A stretch of 64,000 nt of DNA from Lottia gigantea. Lineage: Eukaryota > Mollusca > Gastropoda > Lottiidae. The stretch spans positions 2,552,742 through 2,616,741 of the forward strand of contig NW_008708400.1 in NCBI RefSeq assembly GCF_000327385.1, in the 5' to 3' direction. Numbering within the stretch: position 1 is the stretch's first letter; each line of letters begins with the position of its first letter. This document shows positions 36,248 through 50,300 of the stretch, in pieces. Position numbers and translations under genes: made by a program. The notes below the pieces were generated by a model. That model saw only the letters and a program-made list of their open reading frames with translations. It had not been told where the DNA came from and ran no database searches.

Positions 36248-39200
36248 TAATTGGCGTCACCGATAGTTGACTTTACAGGACCACAACAGACCTTTCAAAA
36301 CGATGGAACCGTGATTTCCTTGAGACGCAACCGTAAGATGCCACAAATTACATTTTTAAAACATTATACCGACAGTAAATAAATATTATGGTTTTGGATC
36401 TTCTGAGCTTAAATTGGTAGGCCGATGTTTATCCTTTGTGGGCAAACTAACTTTCTAGTATTAGTAGTGGTGGATTTCTGGAAGCAGAAGAACCTTGCAG
36501 ACGAGATAGAGAACAGTTTTCAATGAACTTGTAGATAATTTGTTTTTGTGGGACCCACTCAGTGGCTTACAGATTTGACATTACGCCGGTGAAGTAAAGT
36601 GCTATTAGTGGATGACTATACTTGTTTCGAAGATTCTTTCATAAACTTCAGTGTGTTTTCACTCAGTGACAGTGCCTGAATTATATAGCTACCAAAATAG
36701 TTTTGTAACTCATGTTAAATGTTTTATTTTGTGCTATCTTACCCTGAATGGAGTATGCATGTGTGTGCCTATATAGATTATATTTATAAGTGTAATGTTT
36801 ATTGTACTTTGAAATTGCAAACATAAAATTGTATTTGTTTTCTGTCAGTCGATAGTAAAAGCATCGTTATCTAAAAGACTAAAGTTTAAAAATCCAATTA
36901 CGAAATAAGACTCATTGTATGCACAGTAAACTACAAGGTCAGGTGTTGTTAATCCCTCAATTTTTGTTTTTGCTGAGTTTGATATCTGAACATTTATGAC
37001 GTATGCATTCAATGTATATTATCATTATTTACTGTTGATATTAAGTTGATGATATTGTTATTCGTGTAGGATATTATTGTATTGTGATTTTTATGTTATA
37101 GCCTTTCATATATTATTCCTTAGTATTTTTAATATTCAATATTAACTATGGCGAAAAAGGAAGTCGAAAAATTACGCAGAGAATTAGCGGAATTGACATT
37201 TAAGATAGATGACGACAGACAACAAACAATTGACGAAGCTTTAAAACGTTTTGAAAGCCAACATAAAGGCACTGTTGAACAATACGAAAATGAACAGCAT
37301 CGTTTACGAAATGAAGTTCAAGATCTATCAGATCAGTTATCTAGACGTAGTGACTGACAGATATATAGGGATCATCTTTATATATACGGAAAGGTTAAAG
37401 AGTTCACGGGAACTTTTCACGGAAACGAACCGCAAATTGAAATATTTTTAAAAGAATGGCTTACTAAAGTCCAAAGAGCTTTAGATAATCCATTGTATGA
37501 CGGACAGAAGGGTAAAGTGTTATCATTATTGTTGGAAGGCTATGCTAAAACTAACTGGGAAATTATGCCCGATGCACTTAAATCGGACTATGACGCAATT
37601 ATTCAGATGTTAAAACAAACATTTATTGGACCGTTACATAAACATACAAAAGGTATTCTGTTTAATGAAACACATATGATGAAACGTATGAAGGATATGC
37701 GGCTAGATTAAGAATTTTAGCCCGAGAACATTATGAGTTCGAACCGCAAGTGATAGAAACAGTTGTGATAGATCGATTTATGAATACTATTCCGGAAAAA
37801 GTAAAACGATATATCTATGAACATTCTCAACATAATGACACTATTTTGAAATCTTTAGAAAAGATAATACATATTGCTAAAACTAAAAGTAAATTAGATG
37901 AAATGGAATCAGTTTCACATGCAGCCGCAGCTTCGACTATAGCGAGAGCTGAAGATACCCGTCAATATACTGATAGGCCTCCTGAGCCTGATTTTAGAAG
38001 AAAATCGCCAGACGAACAATGGTATAGAAACCGTGCTAGGTCCAGGCAAAACACCAGCTATGACTCTGATGAACAACAGTCTCGTAATACATACAGGCGA
38101 GATAGACGTGAAGACCGTTACCAACGAAGACGTATACGAGGTGATGACAACTATAATCACAGAACTGAAGATCGAACATCAAGAAGAGATGACAGACAAG
38201 ATAGACGCCGTACTGACTTCAGGAGTAGCCCTCAGGATAACTTTCAGAATAGATATCAATCAGAACAACGCCAATTCTGCGAAGATTTCTCCAGAAACAG
38301 ACAACAATCACCAAGACTTCAACGCTATTCACCGAGATTTAATCGTCGATTTCCATGGACTACAAGATGTTCACCCTTTTTATATTGTAGACAGTTTAAC
38401 TGAACGATGTTTATTGGGTAGAGACTTTCTTGTGAAAAACAACATTTCAATTGATTATGCCAAACGTCAAGTTATCATACATTGCTCAAATCAAGGTGAT
38501 ATTTCTGTACCAGTAACAAATGATCCTCGCGCTCCAACTGTTTCAAGAGTAGCTCTCAGTAGCAATGTCAACATTCAACCCAGTGAACAATTAATTTTAC
38601 CAGTGACTGTAAATACGAATAAGCAGATAATATACGATGTTATTCTTGAACCTAACTGTAATGTCACGGAGAAAACAAACATTATGATTGCTAGAACTCT
38701 AACCAATGTCAAAAACAAAACAGCCACAAATATCACTACATAAAGATGAACCAATAGCATGGGCTTGTACCATTGATAAAATCGAAAATGTATCTGAAGG
38801 ATTAGTTTCTCATCAGACCATGCATTCAACCAAACAACCTATTTCAAATACAGAGAAAAATTTTGAAGCATCTTCAATGGTAAATAATACAAACACCCTT
38901 ACAGAAAAACAGTGTAATCAACTTAAGGAATTACTTACAGAATATCAGGATATATTTATGGAACCTGGTAAACGATTGGGATATTCTGAGAAAAGATTTC
39001 ATACGATTGACACGGGTGACAGTCGTCCCATTTCAGTTCCTGTAAGAAGAATTCCATTTCATTTACGAGATGACATGTCGCGGCAAATTCAGGATATGAA
39101 ACAACAAGGCATCATAGAAGAGTCAGACAGTCCGTGGCGATTCCCAATTGTCCTTGCCAGAAAACCAGATTCAACATTTCGTATTTGTATAGACTTTCGC

Positions 39201-41961
39201 AAACTTAATAAAGTAACTCGTAGAGACGCTTACCCGCTACCTCGAGTGGATCAAACTTTGGATAGTCTCTCAGGTGCTACAATATTTAGTACTATTGATC
39301 TTAGTACTGATTTAGTCCCATTGGATAAAATTTCGATGCAGAAATGTGCATTCGCCGCACCAGATGGTGGGCTTTATCAATTTCGTCGCATGCCGTTTGG
39401 ACTAGTAAACGCACCGGCAACCTTCATGCGATTAATGGAATTGGTTTTAAAGGGCCTCCAATGGCAAATTTGTGTACTATATTTAGATGACATTGTTATC
39501 TACTCCAAAAATTTCAAGGACCACCTTCGTGATTTGAAAATTGTGTTTGATCGACTTCGTGATGCTAATTTAACACTAAAACCCAACAAGTGCTCATTTG
39601 CACAATCAGAAATTAAATATTTGGGACACCAGATTTCTCAATTTGGAATTAAACCACATCCGGATAAAGTCTCGTCAGTTGTTAATTTTCCACGCCCTAC
39701 TAATGTGACTGAAATTAAATCATTTCTCGGATTAGCTGGATATTACCGCCGATTTATTAAAAACCTTGCCGGAATAAGTAAACCGCTTACTTTGCTTACA
39801 CAGAAAACGTTGATTTTTATTGGAGTGATAAACTTTCCAAACTCTCAAACAGTGCTTGATAACTGAACCTATACTAAAATTTCCGGATTTCTCCAATGAT
39901 TTTTATTTACAAACGGATGCTTCTCAATTTGCGATTGGAGCAGTACTTTCCCAATATCATTCAGGAAAAGAACATGCCATAGCCTACGCGTCCAGATCGC
40001 TATCTTCAGCAGAATGCAATTATTCAACCATTCAACGAGAATGTTTAGCTATAGTTTGGGCTACTAAAGTATTTCGCTCTTATCTTCTTGGAAGGAAATT
40101 TTATCTTTTAACCGATCATCAACCATTGGTTTATCTCAAATCCTCTAAAAGTGAAAATTCAAGATTAACAAGATAGAGTTTAGATCTTGAAGAATTTGAC
40201 TATGAGATTCAGTATAGACCGGGAAAACATAACGGAAATGCCGATGCCTTGTCGCGCATTCCAGTCAGACAACAACCAGCAACTAAAAGTTCTTCTCTTT
40301 CTGTTAAAGCCATCGAAAAACCCAAAGACTATTTTGTTTCCATACTGTCAAGTCAAGTTGTTGAGGAAGCTCAACAGGAAGATTCTCTAATTCAAGATGT
40401 TATTCAAATCATACTTAAAACTACTGCAAAACCTTTGAAACCACCACCATCTTTACAACCATATATTCGTATCTGAGACTGTTTACGTGTTAAGAGAGGT
40501 ATCTTATACAAGAAAGACGAAACTCCTGATGGACGTAATGAAGGACTACTCATCATCATTCCACGATCTCTAGTAGCTGATGTTCTTCAAGTCGCACATG
40601 ACAATCCGACATCGGGTCATTTAGGTGAAGAACGCACAATCGACCAAATAAGACACAGGTTCTACTGGCCCGGATGGCGCAAAGATGTAAAAGATTATTG
40701 TAAACCTTGTTCGATATGTTCCCTACGAAAATCACCAACACCAGGATTAAACGCACCTCTTCATCCTGTTATAGCTCATCGACCTTTTCAGATTGTATCT
40801 ATGGATTTCCAAGGTCCATTACCAAGAAACAAACGATACATTTTAGTTCTCCAGTGTAAATTTACCAAATATTTAGAAGCATATGCTGTACCTAATCAAG
40901 AAGCAGAAACAGTAGCTGAAATTCTTATCGATCGTTTTATACCACACTTTGGAATCCCTGAAGTGATACATACAGACCAAGGTGCATGATTTATGTCGAA
41001 GCTTATTACTGATTTGTGTGAGATGTTACACATTCGCAAAACCAAAAATCCTCCTTATACTCCAAGTTTTAATGGACAGGTCGAGCGTTCCAATAAAGTA
41101 ATCACAGAATCGTTGTCTGCAATGGTTAAACAATGTGCTAAAGGTAAAATAGTTGAATGGGACAAATATATTCCTCTCATTTGTTTAGCTTACAATTCAA
41201 CAAAACATGCAACCACAAAACATGTCCCTGCAATGCTTGTTTATGGAAGGATTCCGAGAACTTCTATTGATGTTTTATTTGGAACAAATACATCCACAAA
41301 TCCCGAAACCGTTGACTCTTATGCACAAAATTTGAGAGATCGTTTAAAAGTTGTTTTTGAAGAAGTGAATAGGGATACTAAATTAGCAGCTGAACGACAA
41401 AAGATTTGGTTTGATAGAAAAGTAAGAGGAGAAGCCTATAATTTTGGAGATCAAGTATATTTGCGTAGAATGGTTTACAATGAAGGAGAATCAAAGAAAT
41501 TTGCTGATAGATGGAAAGGCCCATATGAAGTAATCAGTGTTTTAGGCGATGTCACTTACGAAATACTAGATCCCAAGTCTAATCATAAAGTTGTAGTTCA
41601 CTTCAAAAACTTAAAACCAGCTGATATTCGTGATGCTAAACAAAATGATCTAAAATCCACCAAAGCACTTGAACCTAAACCCGTATCCATATTAAAACCT
41701 TCTGTAGATGCTGAACATACCATCAATCCGAGACGTTCTTCCAGAATACCAAAACCTAAAGTACGTTTTGACCCATCGACTTATTAGGTGTTTCTAAGGG
41801 GGCAGGGGATGTCATTTAAATTTAATTTAATGAAAAGTAATAATCAAAGAAAGGTTATAGCATATTTGTTTTGAATAATATATTTATTTTACTGTACTAA
41901 ATATTACATTATGTTGATTTGAATTCGAAATGTCAGGAGACATTTAAACTTAGGGGGGAGG

Positions 41962-42123
41962 TGTGAAAAACCTTATTTGGTATGTCTATTAGGTATTAGA
42001 GAAGTGTGTGTATGAATAGGAGAGTGAGTGATGGGGTAAGATAGTCCGGTTAGTGATGGCGGAATAAACATGTTGACTAATGAAGGAAGTCTTCTTATTT
42101 TCCATTGACGAGAGGTCTCCACA
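41962..42123 (+). repeat. 3' LTR of the Ty3/gypsy element
   Basis: 162 bp, about 98% identical to the 5' LTR by eye. Preceded by the polypurine tract at about 41949-41961. Confidence 0.93.
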
Positions 42124-42128
42124 GATGT
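42124..42128. repeat. Target-site duplication, right (GATGT)
   Basis: Matches 36081-36085. Confidence 0.9.
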
Positions 42129-42129
42129 G

Positions 42130-43090
42130 ATCGTCTGTTCAAACCATAGAGTCTATAAAATACATTGTCTGTACCGAATGAGTGGCAGCAATCATAAAAC
42201 AGTTTTGAGTGTCTCCAGAACTGTCCACAAATTACCAATTACCAATACGACAGAATTATCATTTCGAGTTCCGTTTTTTTTCTTCTTCTTTTACATAAAT
42301 ATGTGGAAAATGCACCGAACCATAATCAGAAACACCATCAAATTTATCGAACGTGATCGAACGATACCATTGTTAGAAATTTGTATGCAAATGTAAATAT
42401 AAGCATTGTTCAAATACATAGTTTACAAAGTCAAAGGTCAAATTGATGTGGGGATGAGTTAACTGTTTTCCATCAATTAGAACGTCCCTTAAGGTACACA
42501 AATCATCTTGTTCGACTGTAAACTATATTCGAGTATGAGATAGTTGTTTAACATGCATTTGCCAAAGCCTGAGAGAACCTGATTGTCTTTAAGATTCGTC
42601 ACGAGTCCCATTGGACTAAGGAATTATTTGTCAGAATATTGGACGATGCTAAAATATCAATAATGAAACGTGACGTTCCATTGTACATCTAGATTAGTAG
42701 ATTGTTTAAAGTTACTTGATATGAATAAAAGCAAGAATCTTCTACTGCTACAATGTCCAGTGACGTGCGAGTCTCTATCTATTCTAATGTCTGACCGACA
42801 ATTTCATGACCACTATCCGTGGCCTTAGGCTGTTGAAAGACTACAGCCCTCACCCACTTCGCCTGTAATACTATTGGTTTGTTTTACACAAATATTTATT
42901 TGATTGGTGGATTTTGAAATGAGAAATGAGAATCAAACCCTCCCTTCTCCTTCTAAGGTTGTAGGTTTTGAATCAGGGGGATATGTTCCCAAGTATGGAC
43001 ATTTGCACTTTTCTTGGAGACATTTTATGTGTCGCAGACTATTAAAGAAATGACCCAACTACAATGTAGAGCATCTCATATGACTACACT
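42130..43090. other. Intergenic, nothing recognised
   Basis: No supported feature beyond short frames. Confidence 0.45.
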
Positions 43091-43096
43091 ATACAA

Positions 43097-43230
43097 GGCT
43101 TGTCTAACATTATCTGAGTACTTGGAGAATTATTTGCAGCATTATCAACTCCATTCTATACGCGGCTTGTCTAACATTGTCTGAGTACTTGGAGAATTAT
43201 TTTCAGCATTATCTAATCCATTCTACCAGA
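43097..43230. repeat. Two-copy direct duplication, 67-bp period
   Basis: GGCTTGTCTAACATT(A/G)TCTG, AGTACTTGGAGAATTATTT and CAGCATTATC occur twice in a row. Confidence 0.85.
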
Positions 43231-43234
43231 GACC

Positions 43235-44685
43235 GTGCCTCGTGTCCTATTCCTAGTTTCACTTTCGAAATTACTTTGGGGACATCGTTTTCACGTTGAC
43301 ACCATTTGGGGACACATTCGAAAACAACTGGCTTGGTGGTGGAAGTTCGTGAGTTAATCGATAAGGAAGTGGTTTCTAAATATGATTAAATATTTGTGAC
43401 ATTCTTAATTGATCTTAGGATACACTGGAAACAATTAGTATCAGAGACAATATGAACCACATTTCAAGCTGTGTCCCTTGAGGTCATTGTATCCAGCGGT
43501 CATTTAATTAACAATGTCTTTAGTTGACCAGCAGTATTAATTTACGATCTTTACAATGTAAAAATTAAAAACCTTAAACTTATATATGACTAGTCCGAAA
43601 CAAAGTCAGAAATTATAGGCCCTGTTTAATAGGGATTTTCCACACCTACGATGACTGTAGGGTAGTATAGGGTATCATCACAACTTTTTGTTTAGAATTA
43701 CGTGACTTTGTGACCCTTGAACTTTTGTCTTCGCCCGCAGTTTTATATAGCCGACAAGAGATCAGTTTTGTTAAAAAAATCTTTGATAGAACTGAGGAGA
43801 GGAATGATGGTATAACTGAACTGCTAAAAATATCTATCTCTCCGAATATATTTGGATTTGGCAGATCTGATTTAAATAATATAGGTTTAAAAAAAACCCG
43901 CACCTTTAACGGATACAGTTCATGTCATAATTACTAGCTGATCAATTAGAGATCAATCACAGCTATCCATATCAATTTACCAAATGATAATGCGACATCT
44001 GGAAGTAAAGACAGTCTGTATTTCGAAAGGTATAGTTTTGTTGCTTATTTTCGCCAAAGGTTAAGTTTAATAACTATCTTTGGCTTTCCGCTGACTTGAC
44101 TTTGAAACGTAATATTGTAATGAATTGAAGTATTGATAAATTTGGTTCTATAAACTTGTGACTGTTGGAGACTGAGATGTGTATGGGTGTTGAGTTGAAT
44201 GCCTGTGTACTATATATTGCTTGATTTCCATTCTCTTCGTACAATTTCGACTGGTTAATTCCATGGATTAATTCAGTGCATATTACGATGCCATCAAAAT
44301 TAAGTGTTTTATGTCACTATCGCAAAAGGTTCTTGGACATCATTAACAGAAGACGCGTAACTGACGATTAGAATGGTGCAGATTGATGCTATTATCAGTG
44401 TCCCCAATAAGCATAGAGAATTTCGAAAACCTCTTTACAATCTCTTCAATGATTTTAACTCTTTCAGTCTGGTTTACACTTGTTACCAGAAAGTATATAT
44501 TAGGAACAATAGACAATTGGAATCAATTTTAACATAAATTCATTAATTGAATGTAGAGCTATAATTAGAATCTAGAGTGATGGTAGAAACAAGGGTTATT
44601 ATGCTAAGAATACCTCTTGGGTAGTTAATGTAGTTGGGTAGTTTAATGTCTCCGGAAACATCTCGGGTCAACATGCGAATTACTC
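43235..44685. other. Intergenic, nothing recognised
   Basis: Overlapping frames on both strands at 43646-43937 have no recognisable domain. Confidence 0.45.
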
Positions 44686-44689
44686 ACAA

Positions 44690-45020
44690 AAGGAAAATGA
44701 TAAACCTCGGTCAATATTCTCTCAATTGTAAACTGATAACCTAGATCAACCTCATCGTATTGTAAACTTATAACATAGGTCAACAAATATTACTTCCATA
44801 TTGTAAACTGATGACATAAGTCAATAAATAATCCTCCATGCTGTAAACTGATAACATAGGTCAACAAATATTGTTCCCATGTTGTAAACTGATAACACAG
44901 GTCAACAAATATTACTTCCATATTGTAAACTGATAAACAAATATTGTTCCCATGTTGTAAACCGGTGACCTAGATGAACAATATACTGTATTCACTCCAT
45001 ATTGCAAACTGATACTCATT
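44690..45020. repeat. Minisatellite, about 41-bp unit, about 7-8 copies
   Basis: TTGTAAACTGATAACATAGG then TCAACAAATATT(A/G) and a TTCCCATG or TTCCATA end, with copy-to-copy differences and one truncated unit. Confidence 0.9.
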
Positions 45021-45024
45021 TTGG

Positions 45025-45850
45025 TACATATACCGTGAACAGGTACACCAATATGATAAAACATATAACAAGGTGCGTGTGTGTCGATAACATCCCAAAA
45101 TTCATAATTTTAAATTCAGCTGCTGAATTAAAAAATGTATCTGTCCAGAAAATGGGCTTTTCGAACTTACTTGACATTCACGTAGTGTGGATATTAATGG
45201 CTATTGAGGGTGTTACCTCTTGTCTATTCTCGAAAAACTGATATATTTACGTGTAATCAATTAGTTTCAAACTCGTAAAAGAATATTATCGACTCCGTCA
45301 GTTCACAGGTTAGTCGTCGTTACGCACTTTCTTTGCATGCAATGAAGTTATCAAAATGACATGGTTTGGTATCGCTGTAAAATTGATGTAACTAGCATTA
45401 TTGACAATTTCTTGCTCTTGTGTGATATGTATGGTATATATAAGACGAATATACTGATGAGATCTTGCTAAAGTACAAACCCGGCGAATAGGCTGTTACT
45501 TTCCTTGACCTCTGTGTACGAAACAGATGGAACGAATTCTGTTGAACCAACTCCATGAAAATATCATAGTTTGGCCTTAATCACAAACTAAGATTTTCAA
45601 ATCCATTTGCAAGGAATATAGACTGGAGTAAACAACTTAAGTTATAAGTTCTTGAGAGCCGAGATAAAAAATTATTGAACATTCAGGGTGTACTTCTAAA
45701 TCAATGTGAAATTTGTGACGCCACCAAAGAATCGCAATCTGGCAACAATGTATGTTGTATGGATTGAAATATCAAGTCCAAGGTATTGCTGGCATCAGAT
45801 GTTTTTGTGTGTGAATCAAGATTTTTCTTAATCACTTTTTATTTGATATT
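45025..45850. other. Intergenic, nothing recognised
   Basis: No coding structure before the MULE remnant; the transposon's 5' terminal repeat was sought here without success. Confidence 0.4.
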
Positions 45851-45854
45851 TCTT

Positions 45855-46640
45855 GGAGGGAAGACATCCTGATACACCAAGATGACGATATGCTTATTTT
45901 CTCAACAACCGAAAACTTTCGACATCTTGTTTTGTGATGGTACGTTGAGTGCAGTTTCAGAAGTGTTCCACAAACTTTATTCTGTTCACGCTCTTGTTGA
46001 AGGACAAATCTTAACTTTAGTGTATGCCCCGCTTCCCAACAAGAAACAATCAACGTATCAGCGCTTCGTCAACATCCTCCGCAACCTGCACCATGACCAT
46101 TTTCACTGACTTTGAGAAAGCTGTTCAGAATGACGTACATGTAGTACATGTTTATGACTGTGAACTGAAAGGATGTCTCTTTCGCTATCGACGGGCAGTT
46201 TGGCGCAATGTCCAAAAGTGTGGTTTGCAAAGTGCCAGATGTGAACTTATTCTGCTCTACCTCTACTTAGACCTGAACATATCGAAGATTACTGGTCCAA
46301 TGCCTTTGAAGCTGCTAACATGGAAGATCACTAAGTTACAAAGTTTGCTGACTATTTAACCGAGCAGTGGGTTGAAGGAGAAGACATACATTTGTGGAAC
46401 CATTTTCACACTGTAGGTCCACGAACCACGAATCATGTTGAGGGGTGGAGCACAAGAATGAACAAAATGACCACCAACCATCCGAACATCTCCAGATTCA
46501 TCACTCAGATAAAACTGATCAAGCAATGACAGAAGTGACCATCAGTCAGCTCCAGTCTAGTGGTAAGAAACGCCATAGGAAGATACAGTGTCACCAATTG
46601 AAGCATGAACTGGGCCGTCTGGAAGTCTGTCTTTACAATA
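45855..46640 (+). pseudogene. Decayed MULE (Mutator-like) transposase
   Basis: MULE transposases cut and join DNA with a D-D-E site. Frames in this stretch give, in family order: the run-in LIFSTTENFRHL, the first catalytic block FCDGTLSAVSEVFHKLYSVH, VYAPLPNKKQSTYQRF, the second block TDFEKAVQ, the zinc-site helix ELKGCLFRYRRAVWRNVQ and the C-terminal hallmark TTNHVEGWSTRMNKM plus HPNISRFI. These blocks lie in different frames: shifts near 45,920 and 46,085-46,095, a change of frame after about 46,340, and a stop near 46,528. In the Cys-x2-His-like block the His position reads Arg (CLFRY). No intron borders explain the shifts. No terminal inverted repeats were found, so this is a dead, truncated copy rather than a domesticated gene. 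AATAAA occurs at about 46,712. Confidence 0.82.
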
Positions 46641-46644
46641 GCAA

Positions 46645-47165
46645 TAAGACAATGATGTAGTATGGAGATGCTGTCTCCCGTCTTGTTGGCTTGTAATGTT
46701 GTGTAAATGTATAATAAAATTAATAGAATGAAAATAAATAAAAAATAACGGCTCATTAGTAGAATTTTATCTACCCTAATCCGTATAAACCAACTAATTA
46801 GAAAAAATTGTATGAGTATAAATTATATTAAATCATTACTATTGCTCTTGAATCCAAACATCAGTGTGACCTTTTCGCTTATTTGACTATTTGAAACTAT
46901 AGTTTCACAGGTAATCTAACCAAATTACACAGCTACATATTTCTTTTGAGAATATAATAAGGACGATCTGCATACTTATACTGTCGTCGTTTCATCCGAT
47001 ATGTTTTGCCTTAATTGTAGATGTTCTTTCTGAGTAACGTTACAGATAGCTGAAAGATAGCCGGGAAAACAAAATATATAAACTTTAAATATAGTCTTGT
47101 GAAAGAATTGGCAATATTTTTATAATTGTGTATAATTGGATGATATTTTTCAGTGGAGTATAAAG
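46645..47165. other. Upstream region of the opsin gene
   Basis: AT-rich. TTTTTCAG at about 47146-47153 could be a splice acceptor of a 5' UTR exon, putting the promoter farther left. Confidence 0.35.
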
Positions 47166-47168
47166 ATT

Positions 47169-47310
47169 ATGGGAATATGTAATATGACTAATTTTACCAG
47201 CGATGTTCACACTTCATGTAATGTATCCAGACTCATTGACGATACTTGGGGAACCTCTGCTTTGAGTCATTGGGAAGATTTTGTTGTTGGTACATATATA
47301 GCATTTATTG
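47169..47310 (+). CDS. Opsin exon 1: N-terminus and start of TM1
   Basis: Starts at the first in-frame ATG (MGICNMTNFTS). Two to three N-glycosylation sequons (NMT, NFT, NVS) fit an extracellular N-terminus. TM1 begins at VGTYIAFI. Donor ATTG|GTAAGT, phase 1. Confidence 0.85.
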
Positions 47311-50300
47311 GTAAGTCATTTCGATTTCTTTAAATTCATCGAAATTGAATTTGAACCAGATGTTAATAGAATTTGATCCTCGGCTCACTCTATATTTCAG
47401 TGGTGCATTATTATTGCCTATGAAAAACCCAAGCATCACTAGTCCTTATTCTGGATTACATTCTGGAGTGGAAGGCAATGTTGCACTATTATTTGCTTAT
47501 AGGAACGTCAAATATCATATATACTTAGATTAATATTCATTCCACATCGTGGTGCCTTTTTGTTCTATAATTTGGCTTATAGTAACACCAAAAACATTAC
47601 TTAATTCTGGATTACGTTCGAGAGGGGGTGCAAAGTTGTACTATTATTTGCTCATAGAAACACCAAGCATCACCTTAAAGTGTAATAGTAGAACAAAAAT
47701 GGTCCATTTTTGCTTATAATATCAACCTTGCGTCACATGGACTGTATAAAAGATACATGTCTTGATATTTTTGTTTCTTGGGTATTTTCTGTACTTCTGA
47801 TATGTATTGAGAAATACAGACATTAAAAAGACAAACAACAGATGTCAATAATTAAGTCTGTCCAGTGTAAACTATTTAATTATGCTGGATAACGTCTGTG
47901 ACAGTGGCGTATTATCCTGAACTAATGATGACCCTAATAACCCTTCTATTTACTAATATTAGTAATTATACAGACTAACCCAGGGATTTTCAACCATTTT
48001 CTTTCTATTATCCCCCTTCAGTATCCCCCCCCCCCCCCATCCCTTCTAACAATCGTAAGAAATATCGGATGTTCAATGCATACAATCGTAATATCGATAA
48101 TGTACATTCGCAGCACTTAGCAATTTTTACAGACAATTTCGCACAGTCAGTAATAAGAATTAATTTCTTTTAGCAGCAGGTTCGAAAAATCAGGAATTTT
48201 GATTAAAGTTATCGTCATAACATTTTAAATGGAGTCATTTAATGATATACATTGTATATCTTCACATACTTTCACTTTAAATGTTTTTATATTTTCAGTT
48301 TGTACGTCTATATTGATGAACTCTCTGATTTTATTTGTTTTGTATCAACATCGATCCAGACTTATGTTCACTGATTATTTCATCGTTTCCTTGGCTATCA
48401 CAGATTTGGGAAGCCCTTTATTTGCCTATCCGATGGCTTGTACGTCTTCCTATTCTCACAAATGGCTGTACAAAGACATAGGTAAGTGGTTAACTTTATT
48501 TTTTACTATAGATGAAATAGTTTTATCACAAAATATAGTGATATCAAGGCCAAATTTAAGCGTGAAAACATAAACTTCATTGGATTCACTAGATTTTTAT
48601 TTTCTTTCTTTTTTCTTTGCTTTTATAAATTTTGTTCCTTATCTTTGATTCGTTGTTTCTATTTTTGTTTTTTGAATTGTGATTTAATTTGTAGTTTGCT
48701 TTACATTGAATATAAATATTGAAGCCCTGTCACACGGGCATGCGGTGAACTATCGATGTGTTTAGATTTAGGCATATACATGGCTTATTGATAACTTACA
48801 ACGTTTGACGAATACGTTGGCATTAGTATTAACGTCTTGTATAAGTTAAAAGCATGCTGAAACACGCCTATATACGTCAAAGTACGGCGAAAGTAGCGAA
48901 TCATTTTGTGCATGATTTTGTAAAAAGTGTCGTGGATGGGAAATGGGAAATCAGATATGTATTATGTGGTATCGGGAGTAAATCAATAGAAGGCTATGTG
49001 AAAACACCGTATTGGCACTACTGGACATCATTTCTATAGGAAGTTGGGGCAGCGAGGTAAGGGTCGTAATACTTTTGATAATAAAGAAAATATAGAAGAC
49101 TACTTTCTTTTAACACCACAGTTTTAAACTGTGTCGCTGACAAAAAGTCGGAAAAATAGGGATTTGTTATATTAAAAAAAAAAAAATAGAAAAAAAACCA
49201 CTAACTTGGCAAATGCATGTCAAAAAACAAGTTTTAAATCAAAATATTCCCGTTGTAAAGTTTTAAATGGAGAATAAGCTTTTATCTTTTGATAGAGCAT
49301 ACAAAAAATAAGAAGTAATTTTAGAAAACGAAAACTGACAAAAGGGGAAAATAATCTTGACATGGTATTTAACTTTAATAAGATAAATTATCAAGTTGTA
49401 AAGAAACAAGGATATTCTTGTTTACCTCTCAACGAGTATTCATGTTTAAGATTTGACCTAAAAGCCTTTATTTTTCGTCAGATTCCATATTCACAATGTT
49501 AAGCTATTACGATTACGTGACTGCATCTTTCTTGTATCACGGAATTTGATTTGATTGGATTGGATCTTTACAGCCAATCAAAGCTCTCAACAGAAAGACA
49601 GTAGACATTGTAGCTTATTGTTTCTGTCGGGACTCTGATTGGTCGTTACATGGAAAAAGCTTCTAGTCATTCGGATGGGACAATAAACCGAGGCCCCTTG
49701 TGCTACAGGCTGTGCACGTTAAAAACCCCTCGACAGTTGGGAATCGAAAGAGAGCAGGCTGTCTGGCACAATTTTCCTCGATGCACCCTGCATGGCGTTG
49801 CCCGTCTTCATTAGCCCACATGGTGCAGAACTGTAGGACGTAAAACTCAATTTATTTCATTTCATTTTCTTATTGGTCGTGATAGCTTGACATTGTGAAG
49901 ATCAGTTTCCTATTTATTGATAGCGATTGTGGGGTAGACTAATCTGTATGATGATATATAAACATTATTGTTTTCGGTATTATGCCTACTGGGATGATAT
50001 TTACGATAATAATTATTCATTTTCAACATATTTACAAATGAAAAAATAAATTTCGCTTTTAAATCGAATTATGCGATTCTAATTATATATAAAAGTTAAA
50101 AACGAGGTATTTTTTTATATAACATAACCAGGAATTTGATTTCAAAATGTAACGGATTAAAACAAAGGTCTGTTGTTTTTGATTTGTTAGTAAATGCATG
50201 TATTTCATAACATTTAGTAAAGATTACCCACAGTTATCGCTCCTGACTTAATCAAAATATAATATGGACGACTGTGTTGTGACATTGTGGAGTAACTGTG

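Larger units (their letters stand above)
36086..42123 (+). mobile_element. Ty3/gypsy LTR retrotransposon, near-complete in structure but broken
   Basis: A fossil copy of 6,038 bp with identical-length LTRs (162 bp), a GATGT target duplication and a G-rich polypurine tract before the 3' LTR. Recognisable parts in order: gag-like region with an Arg-rich stretch (about 37.15-38.25 kb), retroviral-type aspartic protease region (about 38.25-38.5 kb), reverse transcriptase (about 38.95-39.8 kb, YLDDIVIYS box), RNase H (about 39.87-40.2 kb), integrase with a zinc-binding and catalytic core and a GPY/F-type end (about 40.55-41.7 kb). The order RT-RNase H-integrase and the motif types place it in Metaviridae. 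No envelope gene is seen. The reading frames are broken in roughly half a dozen places. The LTRs differ at about three of 162 positions by eye, so the insertion is recent, though the interior is inactive. Confidence 0.95.
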
